Assembly: GCF_026625825.1 (NCBI RefSeq)
Contig: NZ_CP113065.1
Coordinates: forward strand, 2,170,001 to 2,234,000
Length of the DNA stretch: 64,000 nucleotides
From: Pseudoxanthomonas sp. SL93
Lineage (GTDB): Bacteria > Pseudomonadota > Gammaproteobacteria > Xanthomonadales > Xanthomonadaceae
Reading direction: 5' to 3'
Shown one piece after another: positions 19,833 through 27,416 of this stretch; positions within the stretch are counted from its first letter, which is position 1; every line of letters starts with the position of its first letter. A model generated the notes under the pieces. That model was given only the letters and a program-made list of their open reading frames with translations, searched no databases and was not told the origin of the DNA. A program made the translations under genes and the position numbers.

Positions 19833-19866
19833 GCCTATGATATAGCTGCTTAGGCAACAATGTTGC
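19833..19866. promoter_or_regulatory. Candidate MarR operator and promoter of the marR-emrAB operon
   Basis: Two dyads lie just upstream of the MarR ATG: GCCTA-N13-TAGGC at 19833-19855 and GCAAC-AAT-GTTGC at 19854-19866. The first overlaps a minus-strand -10-like TATCAT (19837-19842), so a bound regulator would block the promoter. MarR proteins usually bind imperfect palindromes of about this length next to their own gene. The region also precedes the divergent DUF6498-like gene. Confidence 0.45.
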
Positions 19867-19943
19867 AGGCAGCCTTATTCCGTTCAGGTCGCAGCGCGGA
19901 AAAGCCCGTCCCCGCGGGCGGATGGCTGCCGTATCCTGAACAG

Positions 19944-20552
19944 ATGCGTCCCTCCTCCGCCGGCCTGCTGGTCTCCAATGCCCTGACCCTGGTGCTGGCC
20001 CTCGCCTTCGACTGGGAAGCCGGCTGGCTGGTCTGGCCGTACTGGATCCAGAGCGTGGTGATCGGCTTCTATGCCCGCAAGCGCATGCTGGCACTGCGCG
20101 ACTTCACCACCGAGGGCTTCACCTCCGGCGGCACACGCGTCAGCGAGGACGAGGCCGGCAAGCGGTCCACGGCCAGCTTCTTCTCGCTGCACTACGGTTT
20201 CTTCCATGCGGTGTACTTCGTATTCCTGTGCGTCCACCACACGGTGACTAACCCGCGCGACATCGCCCTGCTGGCGCTGTGCGGGCTGTCGTTCGTCTAT
20301 TCGCAACGGCAGACCTACGCCGTGCAGCATGCCGCCGACCTGGCGGGCAAACCCAGCCTGGGCGCGCTGATGTTCCTGCCCTACCTGCGCGTGATCCCGA
20401 TGCACCTGATCATCCTGGCCAGCGCCGCGCTGGGCAGCGGCATGCTGATGACGCTGTGCTTCACCGTGCTGAAGACGGCCTCGGACCTGACGATGGACTA
20501 TGCGGACCGGAGGATGGCGGAACGCGCGGCGGAGCGGGTGCACGCGGGCTGA
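19944..20552 (+). CDS. DUF6498-like integral membrane protein
   Basis: 202 residues with about five hydrophobic segments. The motif LVWPYWIQSVVIGFYARKRM near the N-terminus resembles the DUF6498 family, and a conserved SLHYGFFHAVYFVFL stretch follows. The role is unknown. The ATG at 19944 was chosen since the protein begins with its first membrane helix there; a longer open frame starts at 19860 inside the divergent marR control region. It stands alone, ended by the hairpin at 20560-20585. Confidence 0.7.
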   Translation: MRPSSAGLLVSNALTLVLALAFDWEAGWLVWPYWIQSVVIGFYARKRMLALRDFTTEGFTSGGTRVSEDEAGKRSTASFFSLHYGFFHAVYFVFLCVHHTVTNPRDIALLALCGLSFVYSQRQTYAVQHAADLAGKPSLGALMFLPYLRVIPMHLIILASAALGSGMLMTLCFTVLKTASDLTMDYADRRMAERAAERVHAG

Positions 20553-20559
20553 AAAGCGA

Positions 20560-20585
20560 AACGCCGGCATGCGCCGGCGTTCTTT
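20560..20585 (+). terminator. Rho-independent terminator after the DUF6498-like gene
   Basis: AACGCCGGC at 20560-20568 and GCCGGCGTT at 20573-20581 form a perfect 9 bp stem with an ATGC loop, followed by CTTTC. It starts eight bases after the stop codon. Confidence 0.75.
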
Positions 20586-20592
20586 CCCGATG

Positions 20593-20700
20593 CCATCCAT
20601 GGCGCAGCATTACGTGCTGAGGGATGGACCTGCCCGCACATCCATGTGCGGGCGTTCGCGGCTGCGATGGTTGCCGATGGGGCAACCGTCAGGCGCAGCC
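20593..20700. other. Cluster of stem-loops between convergent genes
   Basis: Three more structures follow the terminator. CCATCC (20593) pairs with GGATGG (20622), enclosing CAGCA/TGCTG. GCCCGCACAT (20632-20641) pairs with ATGTGCGGGC (20644-20653). ATGGTTGCC (20667-20675) pairs with GGCAACCGT (20681-20689) inside GGCTGCG/CGCAGCC (20660-20666/20694-20700). The last structure begins two bases after the fbaB stop on the minus strand and may terminate that gene. No reading frame looks coding here. Confidence 0.5.
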
Positions 20701-20702
20701 CC

Positions 20703-21707
20703 TCACCCTTCCCACTTGCCCAGCGCGGCCAGGCCATTGTCCTTGGCGCGGGCGTATACGGTGGACTGCGCCTTGGCGAAGTTGCCCACCAGGTCCTGCG
20801 ACCACAGCTTCAGGGCGGCGGACTGCATGGCGCGGCCGTAGGAGAACGTCAGCGGCCACGGCAGCGCACCCAGCTGGTTCATGGCGTTGAGGTGCGCGGT
20901 GGCGTCCTCGTCGCTCTGGCCGCCGGACAGGAACACGATGCCCGGCAGGATCGCCGGCACGGTGCTCTTCAGGCACATCACGGTGGACTCGGCGACTTCC
21001 TCGACGCTGGCCTGCTCGTCGCAGTCCTTGCCCGGCACGATCATCGACGCCTTCAGGATGGTGCCTTCCAGCAGCACGTTGTGCTCGTACAGGGCGCCGA
21101 ACAGCGAACGCAGCACGGCTTCGGTGACTTCGTAGCAGATCTCGATGTTGTGGTCGCCGTCCATCAGCACTTCCGGCTCTACCATCGGCACCAGGCCGCA
21201 TTCCTGGCACAGCGCCGCGTAACGGGCCAGCGCGTGCGCGTTGGCTTCGATGCAGGTGCCGGACGGAATGTCGTCGCCGATGTTGATGACCGCGCGCCAC
21301 TTGGCGAAGCGCGCGCCGAGCTTGTAGTACTCCTTCAGGCGGTCGCGCAGGCCGTCGAGCCCTTCGGTGACCACTTCGCCCGGGCAGCCGGCCAGCGGAT
21401 GCGTGCCCTTGTCCACCTTGATGCCGGGGATGATGCCGTTGGCCGCCATGACCTTGGCGAACGGCACGCCGTCCTTGGTCGACTGGCGCAGGGTTTCGTC
21501 GTACAGGATGGCGCCGGAGATGTAGTCGCCCAGCTTGGGGGTGGTGAGCAGCAGCTCACGGTACGCACGACGGTTTTCCTCGGTGTTCTCGATGCCCACG
21601 CCTTCGAAACGCTTGGCGATGGTGGTGGTGGACTCGTCGATCGCGATGATGCCCTTGCCCGCGGCCACCATGGCCTGGGCGGTTTCGGCAAGCTGTTCGA
21701 TGCTCAT
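20703..21707 (-). CDS. fbaB: Fructose-bisphosphate aldolase class I
   Basis: Cleaves fructose 1,6-bisphosphate to dihydroxyacetone phosphate and glyceraldehyde 3-phosphate, and works in reverse in gluconeogenesis. 334 residues of the eukaryote-like class I type. The N-terminal GKGIIAIDESTTTIAKRFE motif, the VEPEVLMDGDH segment and the Schiff-base lysine in LEGTILKASMIVPG are all present, as is FLSGGQSDEDAT. The start MSIEQLAETAQ is the family N-terminus. It lies in the same orientation as pyk, pgk and gap, forming a glycolytic neighbourhood, but an unknown membrane protein gene intervenes before pyk. Confidence 0.95.
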   Translation of the reverse strand: MSIEQLAETAQAMVAAGKGIIAIDESTTTIAKRFEGVGIENTEENRRAYRELLLTTPKLGDYISGAILYDETLRQSTKDGVPFAKVMAANGIIPGIKVDKGTHPLAGCPGEVVTEGLDGLRDRLKEYYKLGARFAKWRAVINIGDDIPSGTCIEANAHALARYAALCQECGLVPMVEPEVLMDGDHNIEICYEVTEAVLRSLFGALYEHNVLLEGTILKASMIVPGKDCDEQASVEEVAESTVMCLKSTVPAILPGIVFLSGGQSDEDATAHLNAMNQLGALPWPLTFSYGRAMQSAALKLWSQDLVGNFAKAQSTVYARAKDNGLAALGKWEG

Positions 21708-21808
21708 GGGGTTCCTGGGGAAGCGGCGGGAAAGATACCAATTGTAGCCCGCGCGGGGCTCGCCTTGGCGGAAGAAGGAATCTGCAAACGGTTCCAGGCG
21801 CCCGGCTG

Positions 21809-22360
21809 TCAGATCCGGTCGGTCGATTCCGCCTGCAGGCTGCCGTAGCGCCAGCGGTGCACCAGGTTGGCAAGCCCGCGGCCACGCAGCAGGAACACGG
21901 TGGCCAGGATCGCCTCGAAGACCGTGGCGACCGCGTCCGGCAACAGCTGGTCCAACCCGTTGTCCAGCGTCAGCGAGCCCGGCATGGCGCGCGAGATCAT
22001 GATCCAGCGCACGATCAGGTACGCACCGTCCTTGAGCGCGAGGAACAGGAACCACGCGCCGATGATCGAGATGGCGAGGCCCAGCCAGACGCGCGGTTCC
22101 AGGCTGCTCTCGAAGACCTGCTCGCGCGGCCCGGCCAGCGCCAGCCTGGCAAGCTTGTCGGCGAACACCCAGGCGAGCGCCAGCGCGACCAGCACGGACC
22201 CCATCACGGCCAGCGAAACCCCCGTGCCACCGAACGCCGAATCGCCATGCCGCAGGGCGAACAGCACGGCGGGCATGCCGACAAGCGCGCTCGCCGCCAC
22301 CCATACGATGACGGCACGGATCGCGATGCACAGCAGCGTGAAGGCATTCGTCCTCGTCAT
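21809..22360 (-). CDS. Hypothetical four-helix membrane protein
   Basis: 183 residues, family not recognised with certainty; the pattern of four hydrophobic segments (about 10-33, 47-65, 92-110 and 140-160) recalls small DUF2975-like membrane proteins. The segment LEPRVWLGLAISIIGAWFLFLALKD is the most distinctive. The start MTRTNAFTLL was chosen because it puts the first helix at the N-terminus. It lies 16 bases after the pyk stop in the same direction and is probably co-transcribed with pyk. Confidence 0.55.
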   Translation of the reverse strand: MTRTNAFTLLCIAIRAVIVWVAASALVGMPAVLFALRHGDSAFGGTGVSLAVMGSVLVALALAWVFADKLARLALAGPREQVFESSLEPRVWLGLAISIIGAWFLFLALKDGAYLIVRWIMISRAMPGSLTLDNGLDQLLPDAVATVFEAILATVFLLRGRGLANLVHRWRYGSLQAESTDRI

Positions 22361-22376
22361 GCCGCGCGTGCTCCGG

Positions 22377-23843
22377 TTACAGCTCGCCCAGCCCCTCGGC
22401 CTTGCCCTGCGTGCCCATCTGCAGCAGGCGCAGGGTGTTGGTGGCGCCGTGCTGCTCCATGTGGTCGCCACTGGTGAAGATGACGCGGTCGCCTTCGGCC
22501 AGCAGTGCGCGGTCGTGCAGCACGCGCATGGAATCGCGCGCGGCCTCGCGCGGCGCCAGGCCGCGGCTGTCGAACGCGATGGGGTAGACGTCGCGGATCA
22601 TCGCCATCTTGCGGCGTGCGCCGTCGTGGCGCGAGAACGCATAGATCGGCGCACTGGAACGGAAGCGCGACAGGAAGCGCGCGGTGCCGCCGGATTCGGT
22701 CATCGCCACGATCGCACGCACGCCGATGTGCTCGGACAGGAACATGGTCGCCATGGCGATGGCCTGGTCGGCACGCTCCAGGTTGCGCGGCGCCTTCTCG
22801 AAATCGGTGTCCATCTCGAACTGCTTCTCGGCGCCCAGGCAGATGCGCGCCATCGCCTCGACCGCCTTCACCGGGTAGCTGCCCGCCGCGGTCTCCGCAG
22901 AGAGCATGACCGCGTCGGTGCCGTCGATGACGGAGTTGGCCACGTCCAGCACTTCGGCGCGGGTGGGAATGGGGCTGTCGACCATCGACTGCAGCATCTG
23001 GGTGGCGGTGATCACCACCTTGTTGCGCGCCAGCGACTCGCGGATGATCTTCTTCTGCAGGCCGGGAAGCTCGGCGTCGCCGATCTCCACGCCCAGGTCA
23101 CCGCGCGCGACCATCACCACGTCGCTGGCCTCGATGATCTCGCCGAGATTCTCGATGGCTTCGGTGCGCTCGATCTTGGACACCAGCGCCGCATCGCAAC
23201 CGTGTTCCTGCGCGATGCGGCGGGCGTCGTTCATGTCCTGCGCATTGCGGCAGAACGAGACGGCGATGAAGTCCACGCCGATCTGCGCCACGATGCCGAT
23301 CAGCTCCTTGTCGCGCTCGGTGAGCGCGCCAAGCGACAGGCCGCCGCCCTGCTTGTTCAGGCCCTTGCGGTCCGACAGCATGCCGTCGTTGAGCACGGTG
23401 CAGATGATGCGTTCGCCTTCCACCTGCTCGACGCGCAGCTGCATCAGGCCATCATCCAGCAGCAGCACGTCGCCGCTCGTCACGTCGGCGGGCAAGCCCA
23501 GATAGCTGACGCCGACCTGCGCGCTGTCGCCCGGAGGCGCATCGGCGCTGGCCACCAGGTCGAAGCGCGCACCGGTCTTCAGCACCACCTTGCCCTCGGC
23601 AAAGCGTTCGATGCGGATCTTGGGTCCCGGCAGGTCGGCCAGGATGCCGACTTCGGCACCCACGCGCTGCGCGGCCAGGCGCACGGCGGCGGCACGCTTG
23701 GCCTGGCCGGACGGATCGCCATGCGAGAAATTGAGGCGCACCACGTTGACGCCCGCGCGGAACAGGTCCTCGAGTACGCCCGGCGGGTCCGTGGCAGGTC
23801 CGAGGGTGGCAAGGATCTTGGTGCGGCGCTGGCGTTCGGTCAT
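22377..23843 (-). CDS. pyk: Pyruvate kinase
   Basis: Transfers phosphate from phosphoenolpyruvate to ADP, the last step of glycolysis. 488 residues. Visible motifs are RTKILATLGPAT at the N-terminus, VRLNFSHGDP, the ILADLPGPKIR substrate segment, DFIAVSFCRN and the MVARGDLGVE signature. A C-terminal allosteric domain is present (ESGGTARFLSRFR, ending MGTQGKAEGLGEL). The ATG at 23841-23843 follows a GGAAA-type ribosome-binding site. Upstream lies a 334 bp non-coding stretch with a strong dyad. Confidence 0.95.
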   Translation of the reverse strand: MTERQRRTKILATLGPATDPPGVLEDLFRAGVNVVRLNFSHGDPSGQAKRAAAVRLAAQRVGAEVGILADLPGPKIRIERFAEGKVVLKTGARFDLVASADAPPGDSAQVGVSYLGLPADVTSGDVLLLDDGLMQLRVEQVEGERIICTVLNDGMLSDRKGLNKQGGGLSLGALTERDKELIGIVAQIGVDFIAVSFCRNAQDMNDARRIAQEHGCDAALVSKIERTEAIENLGEIIEASDVVMVARGDLGVEIGDAELPGLQKKIIRESLARNKVVITATQMLQSMVDSPIPTRAEVLDVANSVIDGTDAVMLSAETAAGSYPVKAVEAMARICLGAEKQFEMDTDFEKAPRNLERADQAIAMATMFLSEHIGVRAIVAMTESGGTARFLSRFRSSAPIYAFSRHDGARRKMAMIRDVYPIAFDSRGLAPREAARDSMRVLHDRALLAEGDRVIFTSGDHMEQHGATNTLRLLQMGTQGKAEGLGEL

Positions 23844-24177
23844 GGTGGGTTTCCTGTGATCACGCAAACGCTACCACACCGTGCGCGCACTTCGATGGCA
23901 CGCGTGCACGATGCGCGCATGCTGTCCCGGGACAGGAACAGGCATGCCACGCCGATGCCCGCGAAACCCCTGTTTTCATGCGGTTCCACGCAAGCAGGCA
24001 GCATCCCGCCAGTGGTATTTTTTTGGTCTCGTGAAGCGCATCCGGTGTTGCGCATGCACACGGATCTGCGCCGATCCGCCACGCGCGATCAACGCTTGCG
24101 GTAGCGACGTCAGTCGACGACGCCTCACTTGCATGCGGTCGCGACTGACGTCGCTCCCACAAGGGTTCACTGTGGCG
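23844..24177. promoter_or_regulatory. Non-coding region upstream of pyk with a 14 bp palindrome
   Basis: No credible gene is present; short frames here have no family features. The notable items are a perfect palindrome CTGTCCCGGGACAG at 23922-23935 with GCATGC on both sides (23917-23922 and 23942-23947), an isolated run of seven T near 24018-24024, and the third copy of the intergenic inverted repeat at 24097-24163. The palindrome lies about 80 bp upstream of the pyk start and could be an operator. Confidence 0.4.
24097..24163. repeat. Intergenic inverted repeat, copy 3 (degenerate)
   Basis: GTAGCGACGTCAGTCG at 24101-24116 pairs with CGACTGACGTCGCTCC at 24142-24157 with one mismatch. The right arm continues to CCCACAA where the other copies have CCTACA. 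The left arm is eroded (GCGGTAGCG instead of GTAGGAGCG). It lies next to the stop of the phosphatase gene and belongs to the same family as 5901-5961 and 16031-16167. Confidence 0.75.
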
Positions 24178-24822
24178 TCATGCCGCCAGCATGGCGCGCA
24201 GGTCGTGCGGTGCGGCCGCCAGCTGGTCCGCGCCGGCATCGCGCAGTTCCTGCTCGCCGCCAAAACCCCACAGCACGCCGACATTGCGCATGCCATGGTG
24301 GCGCGCACCTTCGATGTCCATGCGCCGGTCGCCGATCATCCAGCACGCCGATGCGTCCAGCGACAGGCGGCGCAGGGCCTCGGCGATCAGGTCGGGCTTC
24401 TGGCTCAGTCGACCATCGGCCGTCGCACCGATGACGTCATCGAAACGATGCCCGAAGGGAAGATGCGCGATGATCTTGCGCGCATGGGGTTCATTCTTCG
24501 CCGTCACCACCGCGAGCCGATGGCCGCCCGCGTGCAATTGCTCGATGGTCTCGCCGATGCCGGCATAGACCTGATGCTCCGCCCAACCGTGGGCTTCGAA
24601 GCGTTCCAGATAATGCGCAACCGCCGCTTCCACCTTCGCCGCATTACCGAGCAGCGGCGTGAAGCTCGTGCGCAGCGACGGGCCGATCCAGCCACGGAGT
24701 TCGGCGTCCGTCGGCACCGGGTGATCCAGCTGCGTCAACGCATGCGCGACGCAGCGGGTGATGCCGACGGCGGAATCGATCAGCGTGCCGTCGAGATCGA
24801 AGAACAGCGTGGGGCGGCTCAC
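24178..24822 (-). CDS. gph: HAD-family phosphatase, phosphoglycolate phosphatase-like
   Basis: 214-residue haloacid dehalogenase hydrolase. The nucleophile motif is [11 protein letters not shown] near the N-terminus, the lysine motif lies in [14 protein letters not shown] and RLSQKPDLI, and the acidic motif in [15 protein letters not shown]. It is closest in outline to phosphoglycolate phosphatase or PpaX-type enzymes; the true substrate is not certain. Translation starts at GTG 24822, and the GTGA overlaps the pgk stop, so it is coupled to pgk. A role in clearing phosphoglycolate or a side product near glycolysis is an inference. Confidence 0.8.
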   Translation of the reverse strand: MSRPTLFFDLDGTLIDSAVGITRCVAHALTQLDHPVPTDAELRGWIGPSLRTSFTPLLGNAAKVEAAVAHYLERFEAHGWAEHQVYAGIGETIEQLHAGGHRLAVVTAKNEPHARKIIAHLPFGHRFDDVIGATADGRLSQKPDLIAEALRRLSLDASACWMIGDRRMDIEGARHHGMRNVGVLWGFGGEQELRDAGADQLAAAPHDLRAMLAA

Positions 24823-25994
24823 TGTCCGCGCGCGTCCAGTGCCGCCACCGCCGGCAGCGTCTTGCCTTCCAGGAATTCCAGGAACGCACCGCCGCCGGTG
24901 GAGATGTAGCTCACCTCGCCGGCGATGCCGTACTTGTCCACCGCCGCCAGCGTGTCGCCGCCACCGGCGATCGAGAATGCATTCGAAGCCGCGATGGCGC
25001 GCGCCAGCGTCTCGGTGCCCTTGCCGAAGGCATCGAACTCGAACACGCCCACCGGGCCATTCCACACCACCGTGCCGGCGGACTCGATCAGCGCCGCGTA
25101 GCGCGCGGCGGTGTCGGGGCCGATGTCGAGGATCAGGTCATCATCGCCTACCGCGTCGACCGCCTTCACCGTGGCCGGCGAATCGGCCTTGAATTCCTTC
25201 GCCACCACCACGTCGCTGGGCAGGGGGATTTCGGCACCGCGCGCCTTGGCGTCGGCATCGATCCTGCGCGCGGTCTCCAGCAGGTCGGCTTCGTACAGCG
25301 ACTTGCCCACCGCATGGCCTTCGGCGGCGATGAAGGTGTTGGCGATGCCGCCGCCCACGATCAGCTGGTCCACCTTGCCGACCAGGCTGGTCAGCAGGTC
25401 CAGCTTGGTCGAGACCTTGCTGCCCGCGACGATGGCCAGCAACGGACGTGCCGGATTGGCCAGCGCCTTTTCCAGCGCGTCGAGCTCCGCCATCAGCAGC
25501 GGCCCACCGGCGGCCACCTTGGCGAACCGGATGACGCCATGCGTCGACGCCTGCGCGCGATGCGCGGTACCGAACGCATCCATCACGAACACGTCGCAGA
25601 GCGCGGCGTACTTCTTCGACAGGGCTTCGTCGTCCTTGCCCTCGCCGACATTCATGCGGCAGTTCTCCAGCAGCACCACCTGGCCCGGCGCGACGTCCAC
25701 GCCGTCCACCCAGTCCTTCACCAGCGGCACGTCGGTGCCCAGCAGTTCCGAAAGCCTGGCGGCCACGGGCGCGAGCGAATCGGCTTCGCTCCACACACCT
25801 TCCTTCGGCCGACCCAGGTGCGAGGTCACCATCACCGCGGCGCCCTTCTGCAAGGCGAGCTTCAGCGTGGGCAACGAGGCCGTGATGCGCTGTTCGGACG
25901 TGATGCGGCCCTCATCGATCGGCACGTTGAGATCCTGTCGGATCAGCACGCGTTTGCCGGTCAGGTCGAGGTCGGTCATGCGGACGATGGACAT
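24819..25994 (-). CDS. pgk: Phosphoglycerate kinase
   Basis: Interconverts 1,3-bisphosphoglycerate plus ADP and 3-phosphoglycerate plus ATP. 391 residues, normal length. The N-terminal signature is [16 protein letters not shown], followed by [12 protein letters not shown] and the nucleotide-binding WNGPVGVFE and GGGDTLAAV motifs near the C-terminus. The start [11 protein letters not shown] was preferred because a GGAA ribosome-binding element precedes it; an internal ATG five codons later is possible. Lies upstream of, and overlaps, the HAD phosphatase gene. Confidence 0.96.
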   Translation of the reverse strand: MSIVRMTDLDLTGKRVLIRQDLNVPIDEGRITSEQRITASLPTLKLALQKGAAVMVTSHLGRPKEGVWSEADSLAPVAARLSELLGTDVPLVKDWVDGVDVAPGQVVLLENCRMNVGEGKDDEALSKKYAALCDVFVMDAFGTAHRAQASTHGVIRFAKVAAGGPLLMAELDALEKALANPARPLLAIVAGSKVSTKLDLLTSLVGKVDQLIVGGGIANTFIAAEGHAVGKSLYEADLLETARRIDADAKARGAEIPLPSDVVVAKEFKADSPATVKAVDAVGDDDLILDIGPDTAARYAALIESAGTVVWNGPVGVFEFDAFGKGTETLARAIAASNAFSIAGGGDTLAAVDKYGIAGEVSYISTGGGAFLEFLEGKTLPAVAALDARGQ

Positions 25995-26063
25995 GCGGGT
26001 TCCAGGCAACGGGACAGACGCCTATTGTCCCGGCTGCACGCGGGCGCCGCAAACCCGCCGCTG

Positions 26064-27416
26064 TCAGGGCGCGGGTCTGCTCCTCAGCAGGCTTAAGGCA
26101 AAGCCGGCGACCAACGCCGCACCGAGTACCAGCAGGCCCCACAGCAACCAGGTCTTCCAGTCGCGTTGGGCAGGGGGCGCCTGCAGCGCCGCCTTGCCTG
26201 CAAGGGTCTGCGCAGGCGCCAGGTAAGCGGGCGTCGGCTGCCAGTCGCGGCCACGGTCGGCGCGCAACGCATCGATCAGCGCCGGCATCGGCGCGGACGC
26301 GCGCCTGGCCGCGGCGCTGCCCGCTACCAGGGCATACGGCCACTGCCCCTGCGCCAGGAACACCATCACCTCGGCGTGGTATCCCAACCGCAACGTCGGC
26401 GGCTGACCCGGCAGGGGACCGGCCGCGCTGAGTCGCCAGTAGCGGTCGCGCACGGGGGCGCCGGCGATGTCCTGCGCCGGCGAGACGCTCTGGCGTTCGC
26501 CACCGACGCGATAGGCCACCCACGGACCGGCACGGTGCCGCCACGGCGCATCGGCGGCGTCGCGGCTCTCCAGCGTCCATTCCGCCACGGAGAAGTCGTC
26601 CGCGGCCAGGTCCACCCGCGACACCGGATAACGACCATCGCTTTCGTAGGTGAAATAGTCGCGCCCCTGTTCCGACACCCGCTGGCCGCGCATCTGCGTC
26701 CAGGTGAAAGCCTGCTGGATGTCATCGGTATCCAGGCGCACGCGCGCCTGGCGGATCGGCAGCGCGGGCGAAGCATCCAGCGGAATGAAACGCAGGTAGC
26801 GTCCCGCGTCCGCGAGTAGTACCTCGTTGCGCACCAACCTTTCATCGCCCTGGTGCAGTTCCACCAGCGTGGCGCGGGGATTGGCGGTCTGCCAGGACTG
26901 CAGGTCATCGCTGGTCTCGACGCGGTAGCTCGCTTCGCGGGGCGTGCCCGGCGACCAGTAGATCTCCACGGCGCGCACCTCGTCGCGCACATGGCTGAGG
27001 TCGAGCAGGAACGCGCGCCCGTTCTCGCTGGACGGCGCCTGCATGTCCGACTGTGCCTGCACGCTAAGGATGCGTCCGTGGTCGCCGACCTGCGCCGACA
27101 GCCTGAGGGCCGGCGAACTGCCCGCGCCCTGCGGAGGCAGCGGAAACCATGGCACGCCGAGGCGACGTGCCGGCAACGCCAGTGGCTGGTCGGGGCGGAA
27201 CACCTCCGCGGCCACCGGTGCGCCACGCGCATCGACGATGTCGACATCGCGCAGGTCGGGCCAGGCCGTGGTCCGGTAGACATCGGGCTCCAGCACCACG
27301 CGATAGGCACCCGCCCCGTCGCTGCCCAGCAGCAGCGGCCAGCGCGTCGCGTAGTCCTGGTCGACGCCGGCGAAGGCGGTCAGTGGCAGCAGCAATGCCC
27401 AGGCGAGCTTCTTCAT
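26064..27416 (-). CDS. DUF3999 domain protein, exported and membrane-anchored
   Basis: 450 residues. It has an N-terminal signal (KKLAWALLLPLTAFA), a long beta-rich periplasmic region with the repeated patterns YRVVLEPDVYRTTAWPDL and VDARGAPVAAEVF, and one C-terminal transmembrane helix (about 423-443) followed by a short basic tail. This is the DUF3999 layout. Its start codon overlaps the stop of the DUF2339 gene (ATGA), and the two families are commonly paired, suggesting one envelope complex. Biological role unknown. Confidence 0.8.
   Translation of the reverse strand: MKKLAWALLLPLTAFAGVDQDYATRWPLLLGSDGAGAYRVVLEPDVYRTTAWPDLRDVDIVDARGAPVAAEVFRPDQPLALPARRLGVPWFPLPPQGAGSSPALRLSAQVGDHGRILSVQAQSDMQAPSSENGRAFLLDLSHVRDEVRAVEIYWSPGTPREASYRVETSDDLQSWQTANPRATLVELHQGDERLVRNEVLLADAGRYLRFIPLDASPALPIRQARVRLDTDDIQQAFTWTQMRGQRVSEQGRDYFTYESDGRYPVSRVDLAADDFSVAEWTLESRDAADAPWRHRAGPWVAYRVGGERQSVSPAQDIAGAPVRDRYWRLSAAGPLPGQPPTLRLGYHAEVMVFLAQGQWPYALVAGSAAARRASAPMPALIDALRADRGRDWQPTPAYLAPAQTLAGKAALQAPPAQRDWKTWLLWGLLVLGAALVAGFALSLLRSRPAP

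Noticed and set aside
24010..24030. Run of T near 24018 as a terminator tail
   Set aside because: No stable stem precedes it on the plus strand and no plus-strand gene ends there.
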